From positions 34,847,930 to 34,911,929 of the forward strand of contig OX439131.1 of the NCBI GenBank assembly GCA_949318235.1: a DNA stretch of 64,000 nt, written 5' to 3'. The translations under genes were made by a program, and so were the position numbers. The notes below the pieces were generated by a model that saw only the letters and a list, made by a program, of their open reading frames with translations, searched no databases and was not told the DNA's origin. Below, in pieces: positions 43,935 to 60,275 of the stretch; the stretch's first letter is position 1; each line of letters begins with the position of its first letter. The DNA is from Ecdyonurus torrentis (taxonomy: Eukaryota > Arthropoda > Insecta > Ephemeroptera > Heptageniidae).

Positions 43935-44580
43935 ATCGTCTTTAGCAATTTAAACATTAATATATTGTTATCTTAACTTAATTTCTTATATTAAAGAAAT
44001 TGATAATATGCAAGCTAGCACTACTTTATTTGTGGACCCCCACCCTCCGCCGATAACTCTAAACATACTATTTAATTTCTTTTAATGATCCAAGGCATTA
44101 AATTAATATACGATGTAATTAGTCTCTTACTTAAAATTATAGCTCTTAAAATACTGAAATTGTCAAGCAATACTAAAATGTTTTTTTTTTGCACTATGGA
44201 AAATGCTGGGACAATTATTTTTTTAAACATTGTTGCATTAGTAGAGTATTATATTCTCATTTATTATCATTTTTTGTAAAAAAAAAAAAAAAAAAAGAAT
44301 AATAAAAATTATTAATTATAAATAATTAATTTAAATAAATATCATGAGAAATATTTAGCGATATTTAGAAGCCTACATCTTATTAATACAGCAAAGACTT
44401 GTATATTTATTTTGTTCTTTCATTTAAATTCTAAAATTCTGATAGATGATTTTTAATTAATAATCTAACAATTATCAACCCTTTATAAAGAAAGTTAAAA
44501 CATACTCACACGCTAAACCTTTTTTTTTTTTTTCAAAAAAAGAAAAAAAAAATGTGAAAAAGAAAACAATTTAAAATCCA
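37767..44580. other. AT-rich intergenic stretch, no gene recognised
   Basis: Holds C- and T-runs near 38126-38160 and 38479-38506, A-runs (38720-38756, 40313-40337, 43350-43376), a (GT)n array at 39336-39382, a (CT)n array at 43870-43933 and one MITE (41711-41962). A TATAAATAC box near 40932 lies inside a weak hydrophobic frame (40857-41144) that I could not identify. Confidence 0.5.
41711..41962. mobile_element. MITE with CACGGACAAAAATA ends, best copy
   Basis: 252 bp; left end CACGGACAAAAATAAACACA, right end TTACGTATTTTACTTTTTCC then GTGTG. The interior is AT-rich with TTATGC blocks. Target duplication not clear. Related copies at 13706 and 30497. Confidence 0.75.
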
Positions 44581-44599
44581 AGATGAATTTGAGCACTTT

Positions 44600-44760
44600 T
44601 ATAGCTGAAGACCCAAGAGCAGTGGACCGTATCACAAATATGAGCCACTTGGTGCGGAGAACGGGTGCGACGTGAGTGAAGCAGCACCAGTGAGGATTTG
44701 CCGCGAAACCCGAGTGCCGATCTCGCGATGCTCGCTACCCCTTCACCACGCGCAAGCCCA
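44600..44760 (-). repeat. possible tRNA-derived SINE
   Basis: A GC-rich island in AT-rich DNA. On the minus strand GTGGTGAAGGGGTAGCGAGC resembles an A box and CACTCGGGTTTCGCGG a degenerate B box about 20 bp later. On the plus strand a 30-codon frame with a GTGAGT donor-like end (44583-44673) overlaps it, but the repeat explanation is preferred. Confidence 0.4.
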
Positions 44761-45126
44761 GCTCAACACCCCCGCAACTTTTGTACTTTGAGACAGTGCT
44801 ATGATGACTCTTATGATATAAGAACACGTGTATTAATTTATAATAATAAGGGGAACTTTTTGAATGTACTATCAAATTTTATTTAAACATATTCCCGGAT
44901 TTTTTGTTTTAATTTACAATTAATTTAATTGTTCTGCCATCTAGTGCACTAAGATATAACTCGTACCACGAATTGCCACGAATAGCTATGGGGTGAGTAC
45001 CGCGAAATTGTTTGAAAGTTTGAAACGTTCGATTTTGCGGATTCTCTGAACGCTCTACTGTGCCTGTACTGTGCCTTTTGTCTTGTTCTTATATTTCTAT
45101 TTCAGAACCAGAGTTCACTTTTGTAT

Positions 45127-45309
45127 AGGGTGTACTATATGCACGTGGTTTTTGGCTATTTTCTTTGGAAAACTAGCTAATTTTGTTGTGTTATTTTCAT
45201 TTTTCTCGCATAATTGAACCAAAATGTAATTAATCAAACCTGCGTCAAAAAGAACTCTCAAAAATATTGCTAAGTAAATATTTTTAAACTGGCAAATTGT
45301 GTCATTTTC

Positions 45310-45400
<91 letters not shown>

Positions 45401-45997
45401 TATATATATTTTATATATATATATATATATACCAGCCCATATTATTTAGTGCTATATAACTGCTATATAATTAAGAGCCCCCATTATATAACAGCCAAAA
45501 TATACGTTAATTTACCGTGTTTAATAAGAAACGTTAACAATGATCAATGACACATAAATTCCAGAACCTTTTGAAAAATATATTAATAGATTTAAAACTA
45601 CACTCTGGCTGAATTTTTTTATCTCAATTTCAATATTGATGATCTTGATATTTTGATGCACATATACACCGTATACATTCCAATGTGCATTTATATATTA
45701 TAATGATTCAGCATTGTCATTAATCATAATGTATAATTACGTCATTACGTCTCTAATTTTTTTTCTTTATTTTGTTGAATTTTGTTTTTTATATTGCTGA
45801 TATTTTCTCAGCAGTGCCTGTATTTTTATGTTGTACATAATTTCTGATAAGATCAACGCTTGTTGTATTGCATTGATGGGCTTGTTGTAACAACCTGTTA
45901 TACTATATGGTGCCTGGGTCAATAAAGAAATATATAATGTATATTTATTTTGCTTATTTCTCACATATATACATGGCGTCGACTTTTATATGAATGG
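45127..45997 (+). mobile_element. hAT-like dispersed repeat, copy 2, interrupted
   Basis: Starts TAGGGTGTACTATATGCACG and carries TATTTTCTTTGGAAAAC and TGTCATTTTCCCATATA. A long (TA)n array (45313-45395) has grown inside it. The 3' block ATGGCGTCGACTTTTATATG appears only at 45974, after about 500 bp of foreign AT-rich DNA, which implies an insertion near 45460. Confidence 0.65.
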
Positions 45998-46793
45998 AAA
46001 ATGTAAATTTAAGAAATTATTCAGTTATATAGATGTAACTCTTCACTCTTCATAGTACAAACCAATAACTTGGTTGAAAAAAGTTTCAACAGTAACTCTT
46101 TATTTATAGTATAAAGTACAAAAGTAATTTTTTCAGCGGTAAATATATAGCTATATTTACATCTTAAAAAGCTTTTTGAATCTAAGAAATTTATTATAAA
46201 AAAAGTCCAAAAGTAAATAATAATAATAATAGTATAACTTTTTACTTTTTCGAGTGTAAAAATTAACTATACCCTACCCTATATTATATACTCATAGATC
46301 TTTTGTAATATCTACAGTACATAAATTTGGACTTTCAATTTATATTCAGACCATTTTAAAATTACCCTGAAAAAAAAGTAAAATAAAGTTCTAAAAACCT
46401 ACTTTTTTTTTCAATTTTCAAAAATGAATTAAAAAGCTATAAATAAACTTTAAAATTAGCAATTCAAATATCAATTAATTCAGGACAATGTCCTCTATTA
46501 TATGAAATAAAATTACCCCTTTTTTAAATATAAGAAAAAAACTTTGATAATAAAATTAATAATAATATTAACTTTTTTTTTCATTTTTTTTTTTTTTTTT
46601 TTTCATTTAGCTCGTATAATTTATATAGTATATGGGGGACCGGAGAGGAAGCGATTGTAAATATTAATCAAGCCCATAAAAGCAAAAGTTATTCATAATA
46701 TCAAAAGCAATAACCAAAATATTGTGGGGTTGCGCTTTTAAAAATTCAAGCTCGTTTTCTATATAGTCTTTACTGTTGCAACACATTCTCTCT

Positions 46794-47110
46794 ATAGGGT
46801 GTATGCGGATGACGTCATATTTATTGCGCTTGGAGGCCATACTGGAGTAGTGCATAACTTTGCTCAGCATATGACAAACTTCATTTAAGCCAATTTTCTT
46901 TGTGAAATCGGTTAATTTTTTGTTATTGTTATTTTTCTCACATACTTGTGATACTAATTCAACATATATTTACAGCATTAATGCTCTCAAAAATATTGCA
47001 TATATAGTGGTTTTAAACTGGCTAAATGATTTTTTTCCCTATGCCACCATTGCCACCCATGTTATTGAGTTATCCAACATGGCGTCGACTTTAACATGAA
47101 TGCATAGACC
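46794..47110 (+). mobile_element. hAT-like dispersed repeat, copy 3
   Basis: Begins TAGGGTGTATGCGGATGACG and ends ATGGCGTCGACTTTAACATG then AATGCATAGACCC. The two ends are imperfect inverted repeats. Copy 4 begins right after it in the same orientation. Confidence 0.7.
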
Positions 47111-47111
47111 C

Positions 47112-47362
47112 TTGCGCATGACGTCATTCTGAATGCTTTTCGATGCTCCTTATTGAGCTTCATTAACATTGCTCAGCATAGGACAAACGTAGTTTTTGGT
47201 CATTTTCTTTGGAATATTAGAACAGCGTCAATGCTGTCAAAAAAGATCCGAAGTATTTTTAAACTGGCAAAATGAGTCATTTTCCTATACCGGCCTTTGT
47301 TAATTAGCGCTCACTTATGGTGTCGACTTTAACATGAATGAAACCACCCTATACTGCTTACT
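47112..47362 (+). mobile_element. hAT-like dispersed repeat, copy 4
   Basis: Begins GCGCATGACGTCATTCTGAA and ends GGTGTCGACTTTAACATGAA then TGAAACCACCCTATA, so the terminal TAGGGTG is preserved at its right end on the minus strand. Shorter than copy 1 through internal loss. Confidence 0.7.
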
Positions 47363-48129
47363 GCGTTTGCTAGTTAATTCCTAACTCCTAAATACTTGTG
47401 TAGCTTCTAGCTTCAAATAACTCTCGCAGAAAACTTTATTTATTTATTTATTTAAATTTTAATAACACAATTTATAATAATAAATAATAATGCTATATTA
47501 TGAAACTTTGCAGGTGCACCATATAACTAACTTTTTTTAATTAAAAATTCAATCTTTTATACTTAAAATTATTAGCTGTTTCTTATTTTATGAAATTATA
47601 TATCGACTCTAATTTTTAATAAATATATACCTAATAATACCTATATATAAACGGCTTCGGTTCAAGAGAGTATAATATAAAAAGAAAATATATATACAAA
47701 AAAGTCTTAAAAAAGTTTAAAACTGATTTATACAAATAATATTTTATGATAAAATCATGAAACAAAATACAATAAAAATAAACATGTTTATGATATTATT
47801 ATTATGTTACATGGGTATATTGTGCATTGTCAGGGAAAAATGCGTGGTATATATATGCAATTGTATTTACTGACAGAAATTATAAAATGCATAATACGCA
47901 GTGTGTCATCATGTGATATATCCTTTCTTATTGCATGATGCGATTGCTCAATATTAAGTAACAGTAATTAAGTCACGCATTGAGCGAATGAAAAAAAATA
48001 GACCTTCGCATATACGCGCTGCAATACAAATAAGGTTTATAATATAATAATTCAAATCGCGTACATATACATCTTACTTTCAATCTAATTAAATATTCAG
48101 TAAAAACGGGGCCTTTTTTTTTTCGAGAG

Positions 48130-48535
48130 ATGTTAAATATCGTGTATGCGCATGACGTACTGAATGCACTTCAACGACGCCTTTATATACTGGAGCAATA
48201 ATGAATAAAATTGCTTATATAGCGCTCAGCATATGACAAACGTGGTTTTTAGTTTCTTTGGAGATTCATAGTTTTAATTAATGCTGTTCGTAAACCCTGT
48301 TCTTTGCTCCTAAAATGACGATCAGCTTTGGTTAATCAAATGGCATGCGCATTTTTTGGTGCAAGAGAACAGGGTTTACGAACAACGCTATTATCATTAC
48401 TATCCTCTTGTACTAGTATATCTATAATTTTATCTGATCTCTATTGACAGCACCAACGGCACCGAAAATGCTCTCAAAAATATTGCTAAGTATTTTTAAG
48501 CTGTCAAAATGTGCCATTTTATAGTTGCATGGGTT
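48130..48535 (+). mobile_element. hAT-like dispersed repeat, copy 5, with nested MITE
   Basis: Carries GTGTATGCGCATGACGTACT, GCTCAGCATATGACAAACGT and AATATTGCTAAGTATTTTTA. The ATGCTGTTCG-family MITE at 48281-48388 has inserted into it. A short inverted fragment of the same family lies at about 48853-48925. Confidence 0.65.
48281..48388. mobile_element. 108-bp MITE, ATGCTGTTCG family, copy 2
   Basis: Ends ATGCTGTTCGTAAACCCTGT and CAGGGTTTACGAACAACGC, with TA at 48279-48280 and 48389-48390. It sits inside hAT-like copy 5, so it inserted later. Confidence 0.82.
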
Positions 48536-49235
48536 TAAAAAATACCATATACGCCGCCTGCGCGCGTGCACGCGTATTTTTATTTATTATTATTATTTTA
48601 TTTTTTCTGTTTGGTATCTGCATCTGCTCGATTTATTAACAGAGTTGACGTCAGCGATACAAAGCAGATCCTGGCTGCATAAATAATATATGGATGAAAA
48701 TATCCTATAAGAGCCAACCTAAACAGAACAGAAGAAGCAGGTCAGCGATAATTAATATTTGCGAATAATGAAATTATAATTGTTTTCAATGTTTAACATA
48801 TATAATATGTTATGTTCTTGATTTTTTGCAGAACAAAAATCAGTCGATGTATTTATTAGGGTGTATGGTGTATATGCATTCATGTTAAAGTCGATGCCAT
48901 ATTGGATAACATGCATGGGTGGCATATACAAAACTCATTTGAGTTAAAACTATAAGTGTTTGAGAAAAATAACAATAACAAAAAACGAGAATGCCTTTTA
49001 TTAAATAAATAAATAATTAATTGTATTGGTCAGATCGGAAGATTTTAGATGGCATATAGATCTTTTGTCATTATAATAATAACACACACACACAAAATTA
49101 TATTTATACAAAAACATTGCGCAGTCACCTCTCTTTCCATTAAAGTTGCGATGCAACGCTTTCATTGTATTAGTAAACAGGTAAAGTATTGCAAAAAAAA
49201 AGTACAATTATCGAGAGTGACGAGTGATTCAAGCT

Positions 49236-49430
49236 CACGTGATGTGTCAGGGAGTCTCGGAAGCAAAAGCCACCGCAGTTACCGTCACAGATAAGAGATA
49301 ACCCATTGCTCGTAAGTCCACAAACTCAATCGTAGTCACGAGTGCGCGCGCTTCCAGCAGCCAATCAGATTGACGATTCGTCACCTCCCAAGTCCCAACA
49401 CCCTTCATTGCTCCATGCTCCAGTATATAA
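49236..49430 (+). promoter_or_regulatory. ferritin promoter: E-box, CCAAT box, TATA box
   Basis: CACGTG at 49236-49241, CCAAT at 49361-49365 and TATATAA at 49424-49430 are properly ordered and spaced for a pol II core promoter. A start about 30 bp after the TATA box falls near 49455, leaving a 5' leader of roughly 60 nt. The region is clearly less AT-rich than its surroundings. Confidence 0.75.
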
Positions 49431-49455
49431 GCAAAGGTCAACCATTTTGCACCAA

Positions 49456-49489
49456 GCTGTATTGCGTCGCCAGGGAGTGAACGTGCAGC
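49456..49489 (+). promoter_or_regulatory. IRE-like hairpin in ferritin leader, non-canonical loop
   Basis: GCTG/CAGC (49456-49459, 49486-49489) and TGCGT/ACGTG (49463-49467, 49481-49485) form a two-part stem with a 5' bulge of three bases, just after the predicted cap site. This is where ferritin mRNAs carry the iron-responsive element bound by IRP. The loop is 13 nt (CGCCAGGGAGTGA) instead of the standard CAGTGN hexaloop, so canonical IRP binding is doubtful. Confidence 0.5.
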
Positions 49490-49517
49490 TCGTAAAACAA
49501 GAAGTTCTTTAATCGCA

Positions 49518-52500
49518 ATGGCAACCTCAGCATGTCGTCAAAACTACCACGAAGAGTCAGAAGGTGCACTCAACAAGCAAATTAATCTGGAATTGTACGC
49601 AAGCCATGTTTATCTGACTATTGTAAGTATAAATAAAGAATATGGGGATGGTTGATCGTGGAGTAGGAAGTTTCTAGAGAATGACTTTCACTTTTTTTAT
49701 CCTTTCAAGGGCCTCTCACCTTGTAAACATTATTCATGATCTTTTTTTTTATTGAAGTATGTACATGAAGTACAAATGATATGCAAATTTCCGTATAAGA
49801 AATCGTATGCAAGTAGAAACCGCAATTTTTTTACAACGTGACCGCAGTTACGTAATCCATTGTTTACGGAACTTCGGAAAGGGGGCGTTGGATAGAAGAT
49901 ATACATACAGAACAGAGAATCTCTGTGATAACACGGATAACAGACAGGCACACCAGATTCACCAGATTGTTCTCTTATGGGAGGGAGGATGAGGGGGGGG
50001 GGGGTGCTGACTTCTGATACATTGTTGGTTACGTTACAAGTTGCAATAGTTCACTTTTTTATGCATACTTCACGTTCAGAACCATAAAGTTTTCACAAAT
50101 GATGTATGTACGTCGACTGTACCGAAATGAAATGAAGAACCTGCAATTTAAGTGATGCTTTTCAGTCTATACATAGTTGTGCAGGTTTTTCATATCCTTG
50201 CGGTACATATTCATACATATAATAGTCTTGATTTTTGACCCTCCTATCAATGTACGGGAAGAATTTTGTTGTGTAGAATTCAAGAATATAAAAATACATG
50301 CAATATATGTACCCAATACCGATGTATAAGTGAAAACATCATGTTATGATGCATTCACACAATTATTATAATATTCATTTATTTGTTGTAACATATTTGC
50401 GCAGCAAAGTAAGGCGGGAAATCAGCTACTGCGGGATTTGACTAAAAAATTGTAAAGACAGAAAAATCTGAAATTTTGCACAGTGATACACTAGGATTAG
50501 GTATCTTCAAAAATGTAACAATTTTGAGGGGTCACCACGCTAGATTTTTAATTATGATTTTTCAAGTTTTAGTCCCATAAGAGCCCATGTTAATTTCAAT
50601 AATTAATTTCTCTCTTATCTGATGGTCACGTGTTCTGAAAAGTTTATCATAGATAGCCGTATTTATTAACTTTTAAATGGCATCATAAGATTTTGAAGTT
50701 TTCTTTTTAGATTTTGAGATACAAAATTCTATATACAATCCTTCACTTAACAATTTTTTTTTCTTAATTTTTCTTAATTAGAAGAATTATTTAAACTTAC
50801 GTAAGAATCAAACCCTTGTTGATTCTTACTTAAATTCAAATAATTCTTCTAATTAGCTACTGTACTTAAGAAAAATTAAGAAAAAAATTGTTAAATGAAA
50901 GTTCTACGTAAAAAATTAAGAAAAAAAATTCTTAAGTAGAAATCAAAAAAATTTCTTAATTTGAAAAAATTTAGCGTTTTCTCTTAAGGGGGTAGGTGAC
51001 CGACTGTTATCTCGCAAACTAGGACGGTTGCGAATAATAATAAATAACACAAAGTAAAGAAGAAATGTTACTTAAAAATTTAGTTATGTCAAACATGTGA
51101 AAACACGATCAAATATTTAAGTTATTACACTTTAAAGATAACATGTAAATGTGGAAATTCAAATTTGAGCGGGAATTTTTAGTCAAATTAGAAACTTTTT
51201 TACAATTAAAAATATAATTAAAATTTTTTTTGGTATTAAAAAATATATTTTAAATTTACTTTGTTTTATTTGAAAATTATAGTGTTTGTTTTATTGGAAC
51301 TAAATCATGTACAAAAAATTATTGGGAAAATATAGTTGTTCTTTTAGCGATTTCCGGTCCAAGTCGGTCCCCCACCGCCTTAAGAAAAGTCCATTGTGAA
51401 CGAGGCTTTATCCTCATTCAAAAGCATTGCTATTTAAAAACAAATTGCTATGCAAAAGTTTCAACAAATGAATGCGTGAATGCTGCACTTGAAGTAACGT
51501 TGAGCTTAGTCAGTATTTGGATGGGTAAAACCTTACAAAGACTGGCGGCATGGCTGTGCTGGTAGTTTGACCACTGCTTGCTAACGCAAGTGCGCTGTCT
51601 CTTGGTTTTCCAAGGGTCAGTGGTCCAGATTGCACAGATCTGGTATTCGAGCCCAGAGGAGTGTGATAACAGGTTGAGTCTGAAGTCTGGTAAGCCTCAG
51701 ATCATTCATTAAAGCCTCGTTCACAATGGACTTTTTCTAAGTTTTCTTAAGTGAAAATGCTAATTTTTTCCACTTACGAACGATTGGTGTTCACAATGAA
51801 ACTGTAATTGGTTTCACTTAACACTTTTTTTTCTTAATTTTTCTTAAGTAGCTAATTAGAAGAATTATTTGAATTTACGTAAGAATCAAACCCTTGTTGA
51901 TTCGTACGTAAATTCAAATAATTCTTCTAATTAGCTACTTAAGAAAAATTAAGAAAAAAAATTGTTAAGTGAAAGTTCTACGTAAAAAATTAAAAAAACA
52001 TTTCTTAAGTGGAAGTCAAACTTTTTTCTTAATTTGAAAAAAGAAGCATTTTCACTTAAGAAAACTTAGAAAAAGTCCATTGTGAACGAGGCTTATAAGC
52101 CCATACTAAAAAGGTTTAATCGTGGCCTGACCTACACTGAAAGTTATAATGGCGTCATGATGCTTACCTGCTTTTTATTATTATTAATGAAAATAAACAA
52201 TTGCAGTTAGGTATAATCAATTTGAAAGAAAGGATAAGAGAAACCAACAAGGACCTTGCTGTTTTGAAGATAGTCCCATAGCTCGATGAAAATCTTGCTA
52301 GCATAGAGAGATTAAAAAAATAGATTGGATAGCTTTTGGCACTAAACTCCAAGAGAAATGGAGGGTGTTTTGTCTTTATTGTCAGTCCTTACAGATTCTG
52401 AGAGAAACTATAATTAAATTCATAAGCCATTCTGTAAGGACTGACCAAGACAAAACAAGCTCCATTTCTTGTAAAGTTAGATGCCAATTTTTTTTTTTTT

Positions 52501-53316
52501 TTTTTTTTTTTAATCTGCTAGCAAGATTATCACCAAGCTGTGGGACTCTCTTTAATAAATTTTCCATCTCTGTATTATTAAGGAATTTGTAAATGGGATG
52601 ACTTAAAAAAGGGTAGGAGAAAAATTTACTTTGTAATTGTTTTGTAATTATAAAATACTATTCATGTAGTTATAATAAAAATAATGCATGTTTTAACAAT
52701 TTTTCTTGTAGGCTTCCCACTTTGACAGAGATGATGTGGCTCTACATGGCTTCCATAAGTTCTTCTCACATCAATCGGATGAAGAACGTGGTCATGCCAA
52801 GAAAATGATTGAGTATCAGAACATGAGAGGCGGTCGTGTAGCCATTGGTGCAATTGAGGATCCACCAGCTCGTACCAACTTTGAAACTCCATTGAAGGCT
52901 CTTCAGTTTGCTCTCTTCCTTGAGAAGAAAGTGAATCAGGTAATAGACAAATCTAGAAACTTCAGATTTTCTAATATAACTTCATATGATGACTAAGAGC
53001 ATACATGCACAAGCTAACAAATTTAATGTTATTTTAACATAAATTTATTTTCTATTTTGTATGAAACAATTTGTGTGGCTATTACTTGCAATTGATAGTA
53101 TATGTGTTTTTTTTTTTTGTGTGTTCACAGTCTCTGTTGGACTTGCACTCTCTGGCTTCAGATCGCAAAGATCCTCAGTTCTGTGATTTCATTGAGTCTG
53201 AGTTCCTAAAGGAACAAGTGGAGTCCATGAAAGAAATCTCGGACATGATCACCAATGTAAATCGTGTCCAAGAAGGTCTGGGAACCTACATCTTTGATCG
53301 TGACCTTAAGTCTTAA
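49518..53316 (+). CDS. ferritin, H-type subunit (3 coding exons, complete)
   Basis: Subunit of the 24-mer iron-storage shell, which oxidises Fe(II) and stores it as ferrihydrite. Coding exons are 49518-49622, 52712-52939 and 53131-53316, all phase 0, giving 172 residues. The ferroxidase ligands are present: Glu25 in NLELYAS, Tyr32, Glu60 and His63 in DEERGHA, Glu106 in FLEKK and Gln140 in KEQV, so this is an active heavy-type chain. The glutamate just before the His63 ligand, common in the EREHA motif, is glycine here. There is no signal peptide, so it should be cytosolic. Intron 1 (3.1 kb) is packed with transposon remains. The start has a good context and follows the leader. It is tail-to-tail with UFM1. 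A polyadenylation signal is at 53632. Confidence 0.96.
50740..51412. mobile_element. fold-back element copy 1, split by a nested insertion
   Basis: A 5'-truncated relative of 51711-52093, including the central palindrome around ATCAAACCCTTGTTGATTC and the right end GTCCATTGTGAACGAGGCT. It is interrupted at 50988-51379 by an unrelated element. Located in ferritin intron 1. Confidence 0.8.
50988..51379. mobile_element. 392-bp element nested in the fold-back element
   Basis: Ends GGGGGTAGGTGACCGACT and the inverted AAGTCGGTCCCCCACCGCC, flanked by TTAA on both sides. The intact paralogue nearby has a single CTTAAG at the same place, so TTAA (or TA) was duplicated on insertion. The interior is non-coding. 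TTAA duplication would suggest piggyBac-type mobilisation, TA a mariner-type; the sequence cannot separate them. Confidence 0.75.
51540..51690 (+). repeat. possible tRNA-derived SINE in ferritin intron 1
   Basis: TGGCTGTGCTGGTAGTTTGA resembles an A box region and GGTATTCGAGCCC a B box about 85 bp later, with a long stretch between that could be a variable arm as in Leu or Ser tRNAs. It lies between the two fold-back elements. No acceptor stem is visible. Confidence 0.4.
51711..52093. mobile_element. fold-back element copy 2, intact palindrome
   Basis: About 380 bp whose halves are nearly complementary: AGCCTCGTTCACAATGGACT on the left and AGTCCATTGTGAACGAGGCT on the right, around a centre CAAACCCTTGTTGATTCGTA. 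No coding capacity. Target duplication is not clear. Located in ferritin intron 1. Confidence 0.85.
52200..52600. mobile_element. inverted-repeat element in ferritin intron 1
   Basis: Paired blocks surround a centre near 52410: GTCAGTCCTTACAGA with TCTGTAAGGACTGAC, and CCCATAGCTCGATGAAAATC then TTGCTAGCA with TGCTAGCAAGATTATCACCA. Edges are approximate. A related fragment (AGAGGAACCAGCAAAGGCC, CCTGCTAGCACAG) lies at about 62450-62530 in EDEM2 intron 7. Confidence 0.65.
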
Positions 53317-53631
53317 ATACAAAAATATTACGAAGTTGATTGGGTCCATTCAATTCCATTTTTATATCTTTATACTGAGCTATATTACTTCTACTTAATA
53401 CATAAAACATGAGTACTTATTTTTTGTTACTTTGTGATATAATTATCATTTTTCAAATAAAACTTAAAAATTTAAAGAATATCAAAAGAAAATAGTAATA
53501 ATCAGTTCAATTTCCTCTCAACTTGCATTTAACAATATAATTACATGGTGCTTGAATATTTTAATTTTTCAGTTAATTAATTAGAAAATAGAATTGAAAA
53601 AGTTTTTGCTGTTGTTTTCACTTGTCTTGTG

Positions 53632-53637
53632 AATAAA
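53632..53637 (+). terminator. ferritin polyadenylation signal
   Basis: AATAAA about 315 bp after the stop codon, followed by a GT-rich stretch (TTTGTGTTTAG). An earlier AATAAA at 53456 lacks a clear downstream element. Confidence 0.6.
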
Positions 53638-54357
53638 GAGCTGGAATTATAAAAATCTATTTGTGTTTAGTCTTTTCATTACTATCTAACCAATCTGTAA
53701 TCTTTAAACTTACTTGAAAGAAATAGTAGGATGGAATGTTTTTTAAAAAGACTTTGTACTGACATGCTTCAAACATTTTTTAGTATGAAAAAAATAAAAC
53801 ATTTTGTCAATGTTAATACTTAGGAAAAAAGGGTGGAAAAAAATGCAATTAATAATAATAATAGGAATATCTATTTTACAAAAAAAGTTGAAGTGTAATT
53901 TTTCAGCAGTTTAGTACAGCATATTTATGCTTTGCAGAAAAGGAAAAAAACAAACATATTTTTGTTTTATTATAATAACTAGGGAATTAAATAAACCATC
54001 ACAGTTTTGATAATAAAAACCTATAATGCTTTAAACCTTAACGGCTCTAATGCAAAGGAATACACGTTGCCTTAATGTGCACGTACGTAAGCAATATAAT
54101 AATTAACTACAATGGTTTACTTCTTTAATTATTATTTAATTAAAAATAGTTTAATTTTCAAATAAAAAACTTTATTTAACAGAACAATAATTTCACAAGG
54201 AATGGCTACAATAAATAAGGTCATATAGCATTTTTCGTATTACTTAACAGTAAAGACATTAAAAGATCCACGTCAGTAGCACAATAAAATATAATTTCCA
54301 ATTCAATAGAGCCAACAAAATGATGGAAGATGGAGGCATTTTATATCAGTGTTTGGA

Positions 54358-59902
<5,545 letters not shown>

Positions 59903-60275
59903 GACTTTTTAATCCCTAAATTACACACAGAAATGAAATCTTAATTAATTTTTTTTTTTTTAGTTATCCACAATCAACAGCTGTCAACTAGCTTACAGCC
60001 ACGCCCCCTCAATTATCAAGGCAAGCAACATTTTAAAATTTACCTGAGATACGTGTTCACTTTAAAATTTGTACATTTTACGACTGAATGACCCGGAATG
60101 ACCTGTCCGGACCCGTCAAGAACTATTGAATAAGTACTTTGTGATAATACTGTATTTTTTTTTTATAAATTATTACATGAAATGCATATATTATGAAAAA
60201 ATGGAACATTTGTGAAACACTAAAAACTAGAAAATTTATTTTCGTACGTTGGTAAGACTGCAGTGGAGCGAAAAA
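59903..60275. promoter_or_regulatory. shared UFM1/EDEM2 promoter region
   Basis: Only 373 bp separate the two divergent start codons. A KLF/Sp-type GC box CCACGCCCCCTC lies at 59999-60010 in otherwise AT-rich DNA. No TATA box is placed well for either gene, typical of housekeeping bidirectional promoters. Confidence 0.6.

Noticed and set aside
44583..44673. possible first exon beginning MNLSTFIAEDPRAV with a GTGAGT donor
   Set aside because: It overlaps a tRNA-like SINE on the opposite strand, which explains the GC-rich island better; no following exon was found.
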